A stretch of DNA of 14,575 nucleotides, taken from positions 1-14,575 of the forward strand of contig DVLP01000442.1 in the NCBI GenBank assembly GCA_018715445.1. Direction: 5' to 3'. Below, in pieces: positions 7,501 through 14,318 of the stretch. The stretch is from Candidatus Avipropionibacterium avicola. Its GTDB lineage: Bacteria; Actinomycetota; Actinomycetes; Propionibacteriales; Propionibacteriaceae. The position numbers were made by a program, and so were the translations under genes. The notes beneath the pieces are model-generated. The model had not been told where the DNA came from. It searched no databases and saw nothing but the letters and a program-made list of their open reading frames with translations. The number at the start of each line of letters is the position of its first letter. Positions within the stretch are counted from its first letter, which is position 1.

Positions 7501-7949
7501 CTCCTGCTCAGCAGCAGTTCGGTCAACCTGCTCAGCAGCAGTCGGCCCCGCAACCTCCTGCCCAGCAGCAGTTCGGCCAACCTGCCCAGCAGCAGCAGCC
7601 CGCTCAGCAGCAGCCCCACCAGGGCGCTCCGGAGCAGGCCGGCTGGGGACAGCAGCAGCCGATGGAGCAGCCTCCCGCGCAGCAGCCGCCGGCCCAGCAG
7701 CCGCCGGCCCAGCAGCCGCCGGCCCAGCAGGGTCAGCAGCCGCCAGCCCAGCAGGGTCAGCAGCAGTGGGGTGGCCCAGCGAGCCAGCAGCCGTCGGCAC
7801 CCGGTTCCGTACCGCAGGAGCCGGCGTCGGCGCCGAGTAGCGCCGGAGAGCCCGGCCCGGATCAGGAGCCACAGTTCCGACCGGAGGCCCCGCCCCCGGG
7901 GACACAGATCCGCAACCCCTTCGAGTTCGGGGACAATTCTGGAAGGTGA
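4503..7949 (+). CDS. Membrane-anchored VWA-domain protein with Gly/Pro/Gln-rich cytoplasmic tail
   Basis: 1148 residues from ATG 4503, chosen for AGGGA five bases upstream; GTG 4485 in the same frame overlaps the previous stop and would add six residues. A signal peptide (five Arg, hydrophobic 11-26, cleavage near ANA34/A35) exports the N-terminus. The VWA domain spans about 53-290 with a complete metal site: DESQS (Asp59, Ser61, Ser63), Thr139 and ITDG (Asp170). Beta-rich, Cys-containing regions follow to about 665, and one transmembrane helix lies at about 671-693. A cytoplasmic domain (about 694-850) leads into a low-complexity tail (about 855-1148) of Gly, Pro, Gln with NPF motifs at 897, 950, 958, 967 and 1138. 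MIDAS domains bind protein ligands through a divalent metal. It lies 79 bases upstream of the tubulin-like gene. Ligand and exact role are unknown. Confidence 0.88.
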   Translation: MGTAQRRRRRLGIWALLLGVIASLGLPGAAPANAADSAVDVYGGCLVSEKAGDIMIVIDESQSLDANDPDNARITSAKYLLTQLNNFAKRTKVTLDVNVAGFSHNYDEAQGWTKLDDSGLKKTLETVDGFADRPYGWETDYWMALEGARRSLADHNPDGDRCQALVWITDGSLDLDFRKNQQQINDYGETKPYLSDTKLTSKAAEEKAEAEAERQICRNGGLADQLRSSDVTLFGVGLRGEESPDYTLMKSIALGGDAGGQKCGKITKPPGSFTEAADIDQLLFEFDKFSTPNQERKDTESGVCQGEPCPEERHTFVLDDSVQSVHIFGNSDVDEAEVYLVTPEGDELKLDRGTIGDSEKTDSDDVTIEHSWQSERTIVIDMSASAGAKGWSGPWSVVFVDPTGQSPDGKSRTSISIAGDVFPTWPDAEDAQVRSGEPNQIQLGLVNADGDEIDSTKLLGKVSMDATLQTADDQEIPLAQGLDGEGIAQPLDLDLTNVAPGEATLVLSLTITTKDATDSEGKTVPGTELKPQTVRIPVQIEPPPGYPSVSGQVNFGALEGKAEGAPGELTVAGPGCVWVEGNGAPNVLAGPEQIGEVSISSTHNSAENCLEIPDGQTATLPLQLTTEGMDNGTLNAEFTVKIAPTGEPDRVQDATASATASFEKPLNPVNFTLTLIVAAILGPGIPLALLYLMKFLTAKIPGRALIAEEYPVQVEAGQVLRDGGRFELKDRDLTTGMVPLANNGSRTAQAGSVTLNAKMGASPFGEGYVEVESPGRIGASSSDTRGHGKESYARLPLNVHNHWVLLQDPNGPADSATVLLLVAADAPAEVREKLVDDINARVPDVLEAIRMQVGAPSGGGDGSPFGGGPGGDGGPQPGGPAPFDFGPDMSGGPGGANPFGDPGQALPPGGPAPMGGPAPMGSAAPGPVPTPSGQASAPPASAASAPGSANPFDGGGQNPFAQSGDANPFAQGSSAQGSFAQGSPQAAPQQSASQQSAPQPPAQQQFGQPAQQQSAPQPPAQQQFGQPAQQQQPAQQQPHQGAPEQAGWGQQQPMEQPPAQQPPAQQPPAQQPPAQQGQQPPAQQGQQQWGGPASQQPSAPGSVPQEPASAPSSAGEPGPDQEPQFRPEAPPPGTQIRNPFEFGDNSGR
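7482..7586 (+). repeat. 54-base-period repeat in the VWA tail
   Basis: Two 51-base units, 7482-7532 and 7536-7586, separated by one CAG codon, both encode QQSAPQPPAQQQFGQPA and differ only at third codon positions. Silent differences show the peptide has been kept while the DNA drifted, so this is not a recent duplication. Confidence 0.8.
7680..7730 (+). repeat. 15-base tandem repeat (QQPPA) in the VWA tail
   Basis: Three identical 15-base units CAGCAGCCGCCGGCC at 7680-7694, 7695-7709 and 7710-7724, plus the first six bases of a fourth. They encode QQPPA repeats in the Pro/Gln-rich part of the cytoplasmic tail. Perfect identity suggests recent slippage and possible length variation between strains, always in frame. 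Confidence 0.85.
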
Positions 7950-8028
7950 CCCTCGCTCACGATGAGCTGGGGCTTACGCTTCCGATGGTGAGACGTATGA
8001 CCTGCACGACGACGGAGGAGACTGAACT
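7950..8028 (+). promoter_or_regulatory. Spacer before the tubulin-like gene with strong ribosome binding site
   Basis: This 79-base gap holds GCTCA/TGAGC (7955-7959 with 7963-7967), a five-pair stem with a three-base loop and no T-run. It also has GGAGGAG at 8014-8020, eight bases before GTG 8029, a near-perfect Shine-Dalgarno that fixes the GTG as the start of the tubulin-like gene. TATGAC (7996-8001) could be a weak -10, with no good -35. It is the largest gap within the cluster apart from the one at 14246, so some independent expression is possible. Confidence 0.45.
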
Positions 8029-11000
8029 GTGAGGCGTTTTCTGGTCGTGGGTTGCGGTGGTTCCGGTGGAGCCACCCTGGCCTACATGATGGATCAGCTC
8101 AGCTCTGACCTCGCTGTGTGGGGCAAGACGCTGCCCAAGGGGTGGCAGTTCGTCCACATCGACGTGCCGTCGGGTGAGGAAGCCGGCCCCAACGGCCTGG
8201 GCAATGTCCAGGTGCAGGGTGGCCGCTACCTCGGGCTCGGCCCGCAGTCGGGAAGCTACGGCGACCTCGACCACGCCCTGAGCCAGAAGCTGACCGGGTC
8301 GCGCGGGTTGGAGCACATCGCGACCTGGGCGCCTCGTGCCCCGCAGTCGGTGCCCACCCCGATCTCGGTCGGTGCGGGCCAGTACCGCGCGGTCGGCCGG
8401 GCCATCACCCTGGTCCGTGCCGGGGACGTGCGTCAGGCGATCCAGCAGGCCTACGACGATCTGTTCCGGGTCGAGACCACCACCGAGATGAGTGAGCTCG
8501 CCCGGGCAGCCGGGGCCCGCTTCGAGCCGAATGAGCCCCCCATCGTGCTGGTGGTCTCGTCGATGGCCGGCGGCGCCGGTGCCTCGATGGCGCTCGACGT
8601 CTGCCGCCTGATGAGCCTGGCCGGGGTCGACCCCCGCCTGATGGCGGTCTTCATGGTCAGCGCCGACATCTTCGATGCGCTGCCCGAGTCCGCCCGGACC
8701 GGTGTGCGTGCCAATGCCCTGGCCATGCTCGGCGAGATCGTCGCCTCGCAGGCCGGGTCGTCGCGCGCCCACGACGTCGATGTGCTGTCCGCCCTCGGCC
8801 ATCGTGACGGTGCCGGGGCCGAGGTCCCGTTCGCCCGGGTGTTCCCGGTGGGGCGCAAGATGGGCGCCCAGCAGACCACCTTCGGCGGGGGCCGTCCCGA
8901 CGACGTCTACCGCGGGTTGGCCCGTGGACTGGCCGGGATGATGGTCTCCTCGGTCGCCACCTCCCAGTTCCAGCAGTTCGACCTCGGCAACACCGGCTCG
9001 GTCAGCCCCGACCCGAAGTACTTCGGGTGGGCCGCCAACGCCGATCCGCTGCCGTGGGGTTCGTTCGGCTTCGCCTCGCTCAGCATGGGTCGCGACCGGT
9101 ACGCCGAGTACGCCGCCCAGCGTCTGGCCCGCGGATCGGTCGACCGTCTGCTCGACGGCCACCTCCAGCCGGGCAACCCGGCCTCCAGTCTCGAACAGCT
9201 CAACACCCTGCTCGACTCGCAGTGGGGTGCGATCTGCAACCAGCTCCAACTCCCGGTCGGCGGGCCCAACCCAGCCGGTGAGCTCGGCAACTGGATGACC
9301 GGGGCCGCCCTGCCCCGGCAGGCCGCCGAAGGCGCCGCCCGCCATGTCACCGACAACGAGGTGGCCGGCTACATCCCCAACCCCGACGGGCAGCAGGCCT
9401 CGCAGTGGATGGTGATGCTGCAGCACCAGCTCAACGCCCGTCGCCATCCCCTGACCGAGGCCTCCAACGCCGCCGCCTACGAGTGGGTCTTCCGCTGGAA
9501 GGACGAGCTGCTCTCCCGCATCGAGTCGGTCACCGGGGACAACCTCACCCGGCTCGGCCTGCCCTATGCGGCGGGCCTGCTGGACCGTCTGGCCACCCAC
9601 CTCAAGGAGTACGTGATCCCTGGGGCCGAGTCGCTGTCCCAGCACACCCCGAACGACATCGTCGCGCTGCCGCCGCAGGTGCAGCAGACGATGGCCGGGG
9701 TGAAGGGTGTGGTCAGCAACGGTGCCCAGATCCACGAGATGATCGTGACCGGGATCCGTGGCCAGGTCCGGACCCAGATCTACGCCCACGCCTCCGGACT
9801 GGTAGCCCAGGTCCTCAAGGGCGTGCTCAGCGAGGTGCTGCCGCAGTTGGTCGACAGCCTCAAGGACACCCAGCGACTGTTGGAGAACGCCCGCAGCGCC
9901 GATGTCCGTCACGACGGCCTCGCCCAGCTCGCCACCGCCCAGTACGGCGCCTGGCCCAGCGACAACGACGCCCAGGTCCCGAGCCGGTTCGACGAGGCCA
10001 ACAACGAGATCCTGCTGACCACCTCGCGCCAGTTCATGAACCAGTTCGTCGCCGACGTGCAGCGGGCGATCCCGGACGGCCCGACGAACCTGCACGGCGC
10101 CCGTGAGGCGGTCCTCAGCTCGGTGGTCTCCGGTCGGTGGCAGACCACCGGCGGCGAGCAGGCCCCCGGTGGGCTGATGGAGCGCACCAGCGACTGGCGT
10201 CCCCGCTCGTTCGCCTTCGACCCGCTCTCGGGTGACTCGATCGTGCCGTCGCAGGCCCGTTACGACGTCCACGTCCGACCCGCCGAACTGCTCGAACGGG
10301 CCCGGATGTTCGTCGCGCGCCGCGGTGAGTCGTTCGACCGGTTCGTCTCGTTGTCGCTGCGCGACTTCGTCTCCGGGGTCGACGCCCCCGAGTCGGAGAA
10401 GGCCCAGCGCTCCCGTGACCTGGCATCCAAGTTCGCCGAGACCCTTTCGCTGGCGATGCCACTGATCAGCGTCAACGACAAGGCCGTCCAGGCCCTGCAC
10501 GGCCGCGACGTCGAGTACCGCTACAAGTTCTCCACGATCCCGTTCGCCGATCTGCCGATCGTGGGGGACCTGCGCAAGGTGTTGGAGTCCAACCCGCGCA
10601 TCGACGAGTCCTCGATGTCCAACCTCAACAAGGCGCTGTCGGACCAGGGTGACCCGCGCCGGGTCGACGTGTTCGGCTCGTACCCGCTCTATTCACCGTT
10701 GGCCTTCGAGTCCGTCCTCAAGCCGGTCGGCGTCCAGTGGGGTTCGACCCCGCCGGCGGGTCGCTCCGGGTTCTGGACCTACCGACGGGCCCGTCCGCTG
10801 GACGCCAGCCTGCCGATGGGTGACACCGAGCGACGGGCGATGGTGGCCGGCTGGTTCCTCGGCCAGGTGCTGGGGGAGCTGCGGCTGCCGGAGTCCCCGT
10901 ACGACCGCCCGGTCGAGATCTGGGACCGCGACGCCGGCAACTGGGCGGCGTTCCCGAACCCGCTGCTGACCCCGCCGGGATCGTTCCGGGCCACCTACGA

Positions 11001-11556
11001 CTGGCTGCCCGCGGTGCTGGAGTCGATCCTGCTGGCCCAGACCCGGGTGCACGAGACACCGGTGATGGCGAGCCTGCGGCCGTACGTGCTGCTGCGTGAG
11101 ATCTACGACTCGAACCCGCTCGGCACCTCGACCGGCATCCTCGACAAGGAGGGTGAGCGTCGCCTTGCCGAGTGGTTGCGTGACGGTCGTACGGCTTCGG
11201 GCATCCCGTCGCGGGTGCCCGCGATCGCCCAGGCCAGCACGGCCGAGGAACGGGCCGAAGCCGCCAAGCAGTGGCTCACCCAGATCGGTGACCTCGCCGG
11301 GACCCACTTCATGGGCCGTGGCCAGAGCGGTGCCCCCGGTGGTGGCAGCTTCTCCGAGATCGCCAGCCGCGACCAGGCCTCGCAGACGCCGATCTTCCGC
11401 GACCTCGCGCCGGACATCTTCCAGATGGTCGGGGAGTTGCAGGGCATGGTCGACCGGGCCCTGCAGCGCTCGCAGCAGGCCGAGGCGCCGGTCCAGGACC
11501 TGGGCGGGGCGCCGAAGTCGACCTCGATCCAGATGCCTGACGGAGGAGTGTTCTGA
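8029..11556 (+). CDS. Tubulin/FtsZ-superfamily protein (Tubulin_2 / FtsZl-like)
   Basis: 1175 residues. The N-terminus FLVVGCGGSGG (4-14) is the nucleotide-binding T1 loop form seen in the Tubulin_2 family, followed by a buried strand ending in FVHIDVPSGEE. The tubulin signature is at MAGGAGAS (179-186), preceded by strand PIVLVVSS. It is a relaxed version of GGGTG[ST]G. The later segment PWGSFGFASLSMGRDRYAEYAAQRL (about 343-367) also reads like this family. The remainder (about 370-1175) is helical and not recognised; no membrane helix or signal is seen, so it is cytoplasmic. Family members were proposed from gene context (Makarova and Koonin, 2010) to act in membrane remodelling with VWA proteins, the arrangement found here. 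GTP binding and polymerisation are inferred. GTG start has GGAGGAG eight bases upstream; the next gene begins four bases after the stop. Confidence 0.8.
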   Translation: MRRFLVVGCGGSGGATLAYMMDQLSSDLAVWGKTLPKGWQFVHIDVPSGEEAGPNGLGNVQVQGGRYLGLGPQSGSYGDLDHALSQKLTGSRGLEHIATWAPRAPQSVPTPISVGAGQYRAVGRAITLVRAGDVRQAIQQAYDDLFRVETTTEMSELARAAGARFEPNEPPIVLVVSSMAGGAGASMALDVCRLMSLAGVDPRLMAVFMVSADIFDALPESARTGVRANALAMLGEIVASQAGSSRAHDVDVLSALGHRDGAGAEVPFARVFPVGRKMGAQQTTFGGGRPDDVYRGLARGLAGMMVSSVATSQFQQFDLGNTGSVSPDPKYFGWAANADPLPWGSFGFASLSMGRDRYAEYAAQRLARGSVDRLLDGHLQPGNPASSLEQLNTLLDSQWGAICNQLQLPVGGPNPAGELGNWMTGAALPRQAAEGAARHVTDNEVAGYIPNPDGQQASQWMVMLQHQLNARRHPLTEASNAAAYEWVFRWKDELLSRIESVTGDNLTRLGLPYAAGLLDRLATHLKEYVIPGAESLSQHTPNDIVALPPQVQQTMAGVKGVVSNGAQIHEMIVTGIRGQVRTQIYAHASGLVAQVLKGVLSEVLPQLVDSLKDTQRLLENARSADVRHDGLAQLATAQYGAWPSDNDAQVPSRFDEANNEILLTTSRQFMNQFVADVQRAIPDGPTNLHGAREAVLSSVVSGRWQTTGGEQAPGGLMERTSDWRPRSFAFDPLSGDSIVPSQARYDVHVRPAELLERARMFVARRGESFDRFVSLSLRDFVSGVDAPESEKAQRSRDLASKFAETLSLAMPLISVNDKAVQALHGRDVEYRYKFSTIPFADLPIVGDLRKVLESNPRIDESSMSNLNKALSDQGDPRRVDVFGSYPLYSPLAFESVLKPVGVQWGSTPPAGRSGFWTYRRARPLDASLPMGDTERRAMVAGWFLGQVLGELRLPESPYDRPVEIWDRDAGNWAAFPNPLLTPPGSFRATYDWLPAVLESILLAQTRVHETPVMASLRPYVLLREIYDSNPLGTSTGILDKEGERRLAEWLRDGRTASGIPSRVPAIAQASTAEERAEAAKQWLTQIGDLAGTHFMGRGQSGAPGGGSFSEIASRDQASQTPIFRDLAPDIFQMVGELQGMVDRALQRSQQAEAPVQDLGGAPKSTSIQMPDGGVF

Positions 11557-11560
11557 GGCG

Positions 11561-14245
11561 ATGACGACCCCCGCATCCTCCCCGAACCCCTCGGCCCTGA
11601 CGGTCCTGCTCGCCGCGCCCGGGACCATGAACGCGGTCCGCGATGCGCTGACCGACTGGTCGGCGGTCGGGCTGGTCCAACCGTTCCTGTGGATCGACAG
11701 CTCGGGTGTGCAGCCGCACCATGTGCCGGCGCTCGGGATCGCCGACGGCCGCCCGCACGGCACCACCGTCCAGCACGCCCTGTCGGGCACCCGTTACGCC
11801 CGGATCCGGATCTGCTCGTTGGTCCCGTTGCTGGGGGCCAACGACGATCCGGCGACCACCCCGGTCGATGCCGCCGTCGAGGCGCAGATCGCCCAACTCG
11901 TGCTGGCCAACGCCCAGGCGAAGGTCGAGCTGGTGCGCTGCCTGGTGGCCCGCCCCGACGCCGCGCCCCGCTCCGAGGTGGCCCGGGAGGGTTGGCACAA
12001 CATCCTGATCAGCCCGGAGGACAGCCGGGGCCCGGGGCTGGGACGCACCGTGTTCACCGAGGACGACGACCCGCTGCACGTGGCCGGACCGGCCGCAGCG
12101 GCGATCGCCGGGCTGACCGGGTTGTGGACCGGGATCGGCGAGGCCCCGCTCGACGACGTCAGCCCGCCGCCGGGCCGCACCGTCCGACTGGCACGGACCT
12201 TCACCCGGGGCTTCACCGCCGCCGAGGTCGAGCAGCAGGTCCGGGCCGGGGTGCTCACCACCGAGGACGGCCTGCCGGCGCCACGCCAGCAGAGTGCGAT
12301 GTCGGTCCATGCCGAGGACGTGCCGGCCGCGACCTCGGCGATGGCCTCGGCGCTGTGGCACAAGCACCGCTCGATCCTGCGAGGCCCCCGTGCGACCGCC
12401 GCGCCCGAGACCGCCCAGGAGATCGGGGGAGGCCAGGCCTTCAAGATGTTCATGGGCTTCCTGTGGAACTCGTTGAAGGGCTCGCCGACGCGCTGGTACA
12501 CCGGCGTCGTCCACGCGGTCAGCTCGGCCACCGCCAAGGTCACCCACGAAATGGTCTTCGGAGCCGCGCCCTCCTCGTACGCCGTGGTGGTCGGGGGTGT
12601 CCGCGCCGACGGCAACCCGGCCGGATGGGAGGACCTCGCGCTGGCCTCGAGCCAGATGTCGGAGGCGCTCAACCAGGGTCAGCACCAGCAGGCCGCTCCG
12701 GCCGACCTGTCGACGGTGATGAAGGACTACGTGGCCGGAGCGATGACCCTGGCCGACGGCGGCGACCACGCCCACGGCATGCCACCGATCCAGATCGGCC
12801 CGGACCGTGCTGTGCTGCGTGATCCGTCCGACTGTGCCCCCGGACCGCAGGACAACCTGCAGATCCCGACCCATCTGGTCGACCAGGTCGGCTACCCGAG
12901 CCTGCACCCCAGTGATCTGCTGGGCACCCAGATGGCCCGGGCCCGACTCGGGGAGGCCTCCCGCAACCAGCACCTGGCCGTCGAGGCCGACCGGGTCGAC
13001 GCCGAGATCCAGGGCTGGCAGCAGCGGTTCGCCCGCTCGTACCCGGTCCAGGTCGGCAACACCTTGGTGCGCCAGATCCAGTCGACGGCCGGCGAAGTCC
13101 GCAGCCTGCTGAACAACATCCAGTCCGCGGCCGAGGTCCCGGACCTGAGCGGGGAGATCCAGGCCAAGCAGCGCAGCCTGGCGCTGGCGATGCGGATCGT
13201 GCTGGGGGCCTTCCTGGTCTTCCTGGCCGCCGACATCGTGGTGGCGGTCAAGGACCTGATCCTGGTCAAGCACGCGGTCTGGATCGGGATCGGGCTGCTG
13301 CTGTTGTGGTTGATCGTCACCGGGGCGATGTTCTTCACCGGTCAACGCGCGCTGTTCGGTGAGCTGCACCGACGACGGGTGGCGGCCGGGCAGGCCGAGG
13401 TGAACCGGGAGAACCTGCGCCATGCCAGCAACGACCTGAAGCGTCTCACCGAGACGTACGGGCACTACCTGGTCTGGAGTCGGATCGCCGGAGCGGCGAT
13501 CGCCCAACCCTTCGGGCCGGCACCGCAGGTCGCCCCCGACCCCGAGCCGATCAGCGCCGGGCTGCCGATGGCGACCCGCTTCGGCGTCGCCGAGGTGCAG
13601 CCCGACCAGGTCTCGCGGGCCGTGGTGACGATCCGGCGTGACCTGTACCGGATCGGGTGGATGACCGTGCCCTGGGAGCAGTTGCTCGCCGAGGCCGGCG
13701 CCCGGATCGGTCCGGACGGGTACGAGGTCAGCGAACGACCCGACCGGTTGTTCGGGATGGCGCCGGGTCCGCAGTCGCTGCTCTCGCGCTGGGCCGACGT
13801 GCTCGAGCACCAGGGCACCGGGACCACTTCGGGCAACCAGATCTGGCAGTACGTGCTGGGCACCTTCGACGGCCCGCAGGCCGAGCTGAAGGAGTCGTTG
13901 GTGACCCAGGTCCGGGTCGGCGCCGGTGGTCCCCGTGGGGTGACCAGCCAGCCGATGGCCGACTTCATGGCCAATGTCGACCTGGCCGGTCAGGCCGGGC
14001 AGGTCGGTCCGCAGTCGTTCGACGGGGCCGTGCTGTCGGTCGGCGCCCGGATGGGTTCGCGGACCGCGGTCACCCAGCAGTGGAGCCGGGGGTCCGGCAG
14101 CGGGCTGGCCCGGACCGTGGTCCTGGTGCAGCTGGGTGACGGGTTCCCCGACTACGAGCTGGCCATGCTCGACCAGAGCCTGGATGCCCCGCAGCACACG
14201 CAGGCCAAGCTGGGCAGTGAGGACGCGGCCACGTGGACCTTCTGA
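11561..14245 (+). CDS. Unrecognised 894-residue protein with membrane helical hairpin and flanking coiled coils
   Basis: I do not recognise a family. Residues 1-470 look soluble and mixed alpha/beta, beginning with strand ALTVLLAAPG after a short disordered start; no P-loop or protease motif is visible. Residues about 485-540 are heptad-like and hydrophilic, two transmembrane helices lie at about 546-563 and 572-592, and a second basic helical stretch follows to about 640. The result is a membrane hairpin with both large ends on the same, probably cytoplasmic, side. Residues about 665-894 form another soluble region ending in ATWTF. ATG 11561 lies four bases after the tubulin-like stop; GGAGGAG at 11542-11548, inside the previous gene, is 12 bases away. 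The tight spacing argues for co-expression and a physical link to the tubulin-like protein, perhaps as its membrane adaptor. Confidence 0.82.
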   Translation: MTTPASSPNPSALTVLLAAPGTMNAVRDALTDWSAVGLVQPFLWIDSSGVQPHHVPALGIADGRPHGTTVQHALSGTRYARIRICSLVPLLGANDDPATTPVDAAVEAQIAQLVLANAQAKVELVRCLVARPDAAPRSEVAREGWHNILISPEDSRGPGLGRTVFTEDDDPLHVAGPAAAAIAGLTGLWTGIGEAPLDDVSPPPGRTVRLARTFTRGFTAAEVEQQVRAGVLTTEDGLPAPRQQSAMSVHAEDVPAATSAMASALWHKHRSILRGPRATAAPETAQEIGGGQAFKMFMGFLWNSLKGSPTRWYTGVVHAVSSATAKVTHEMVFGAAPSSYAVVVGGVRADGNPAGWEDLALASSQMSEALNQGQHQQAAPADLSTVMKDYVAGAMTLADGGDHAHGMPPIQIGPDRAVLRDPSDCAPGPQDNLQIPTHLVDQVGYPSLHPSDLLGTQMARARLGEASRNQHLAVEADRVDAEIQGWQQRFARSYPVQVGNTLVRQIQSTAGEVRSLLNNIQSAAEVPDLSGEIQAKQRSLALAMRIVLGAFLVFLAADIVVAVKDLILVKHAVWIGIGLLLLWLIVTGAMFFTGQRALFGELHRRRVAAGQAEVNRENLRHASNDLKRLTETYGHYLVWSRIAGAAIAQPFGPAPQVAPDPEPISAGLPMATRFGVAEVQPDQVSRAVVTIRRDLYRIGWMTVPWEQLLAEAGARIGPDGYEVSERPDRLFGMAPGPQSLLSRWADVLEHQGTGTTSGNQIWQYVLGTFDGPQAELKESLVTQVRVGAGGPRGVTSQPMADFMANVDLAGQAGQVGPQSFDGAVLSVGARMGSRTAVTQQWSRGSGSGLARTVVLVQLGDGFPDYELAMLDQSLDAPQHTQAKLGSEDAATWTF

Positions 14246-14250
14246 GGCAC

Positions 14251-14271
14251 GCTCGCTGCGAGGGAGCGAGC
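14251..14271. repeat. Hairpin between the 894-residue protein gene and the next gene
   Basis: GCTCGCT (14251-14257) and AGCGAGC (14265-14271) form a perfect seven-pair stem with a seven-base loop, six bases after the stop at 14245. No T-run follows. It might reduce read-through, stabilise the upstream mRNA, or be a dispersed palindromic repeat; a genome-wide copy count would decide. The gap it sits in (14246-14318) otherwise shows only the ribosome binding site of the next gene. Confidence 0.4.
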
Positions 14272-14318
14272 CGAAGCACCGGGGGCGAGGGCACCATGTC
14301 GACAGGAAGGGGAGCTGA

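Noticed and set aside
7440..7780. CAG-rich stretch as a noncoding trinucleotide or CRISPR-like repeat
   Set aside because: The units are in frame, encode Gln/Pro repeats, and vary mainly at third positions; there are no spacers between constant repeats as in CRISPR arrays.
7957..10500. 847-residue minus-strand open frame under the tubulin-like gene
   Set aside because: It is antisense to a gene with recognisable tubulin-family motifs and a strong ribosome binding site. Its His/Gly/Arg/Asp-rich composition without domains is typical of shadows in very GC-rich DNA.
11096..11560. Upstream extension of the 894-residue protein into the tubulin-like gene
   Set aside because: The added 155 residues are Arg/Pro/Ser-rich shadow sequence of the tubulin-like gene. 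ATG 11561 follows the stop by four bases and begins a sensible protein.
11309..14197. 962-residue minus-strand open frame under the 894-residue protein gene
   Set aside because: Same antisense pattern, low-complexity charged composition, no signal or domain, and it crosses the end of the tubulin-like gene. The + frame has membrane helices and operon spacing.
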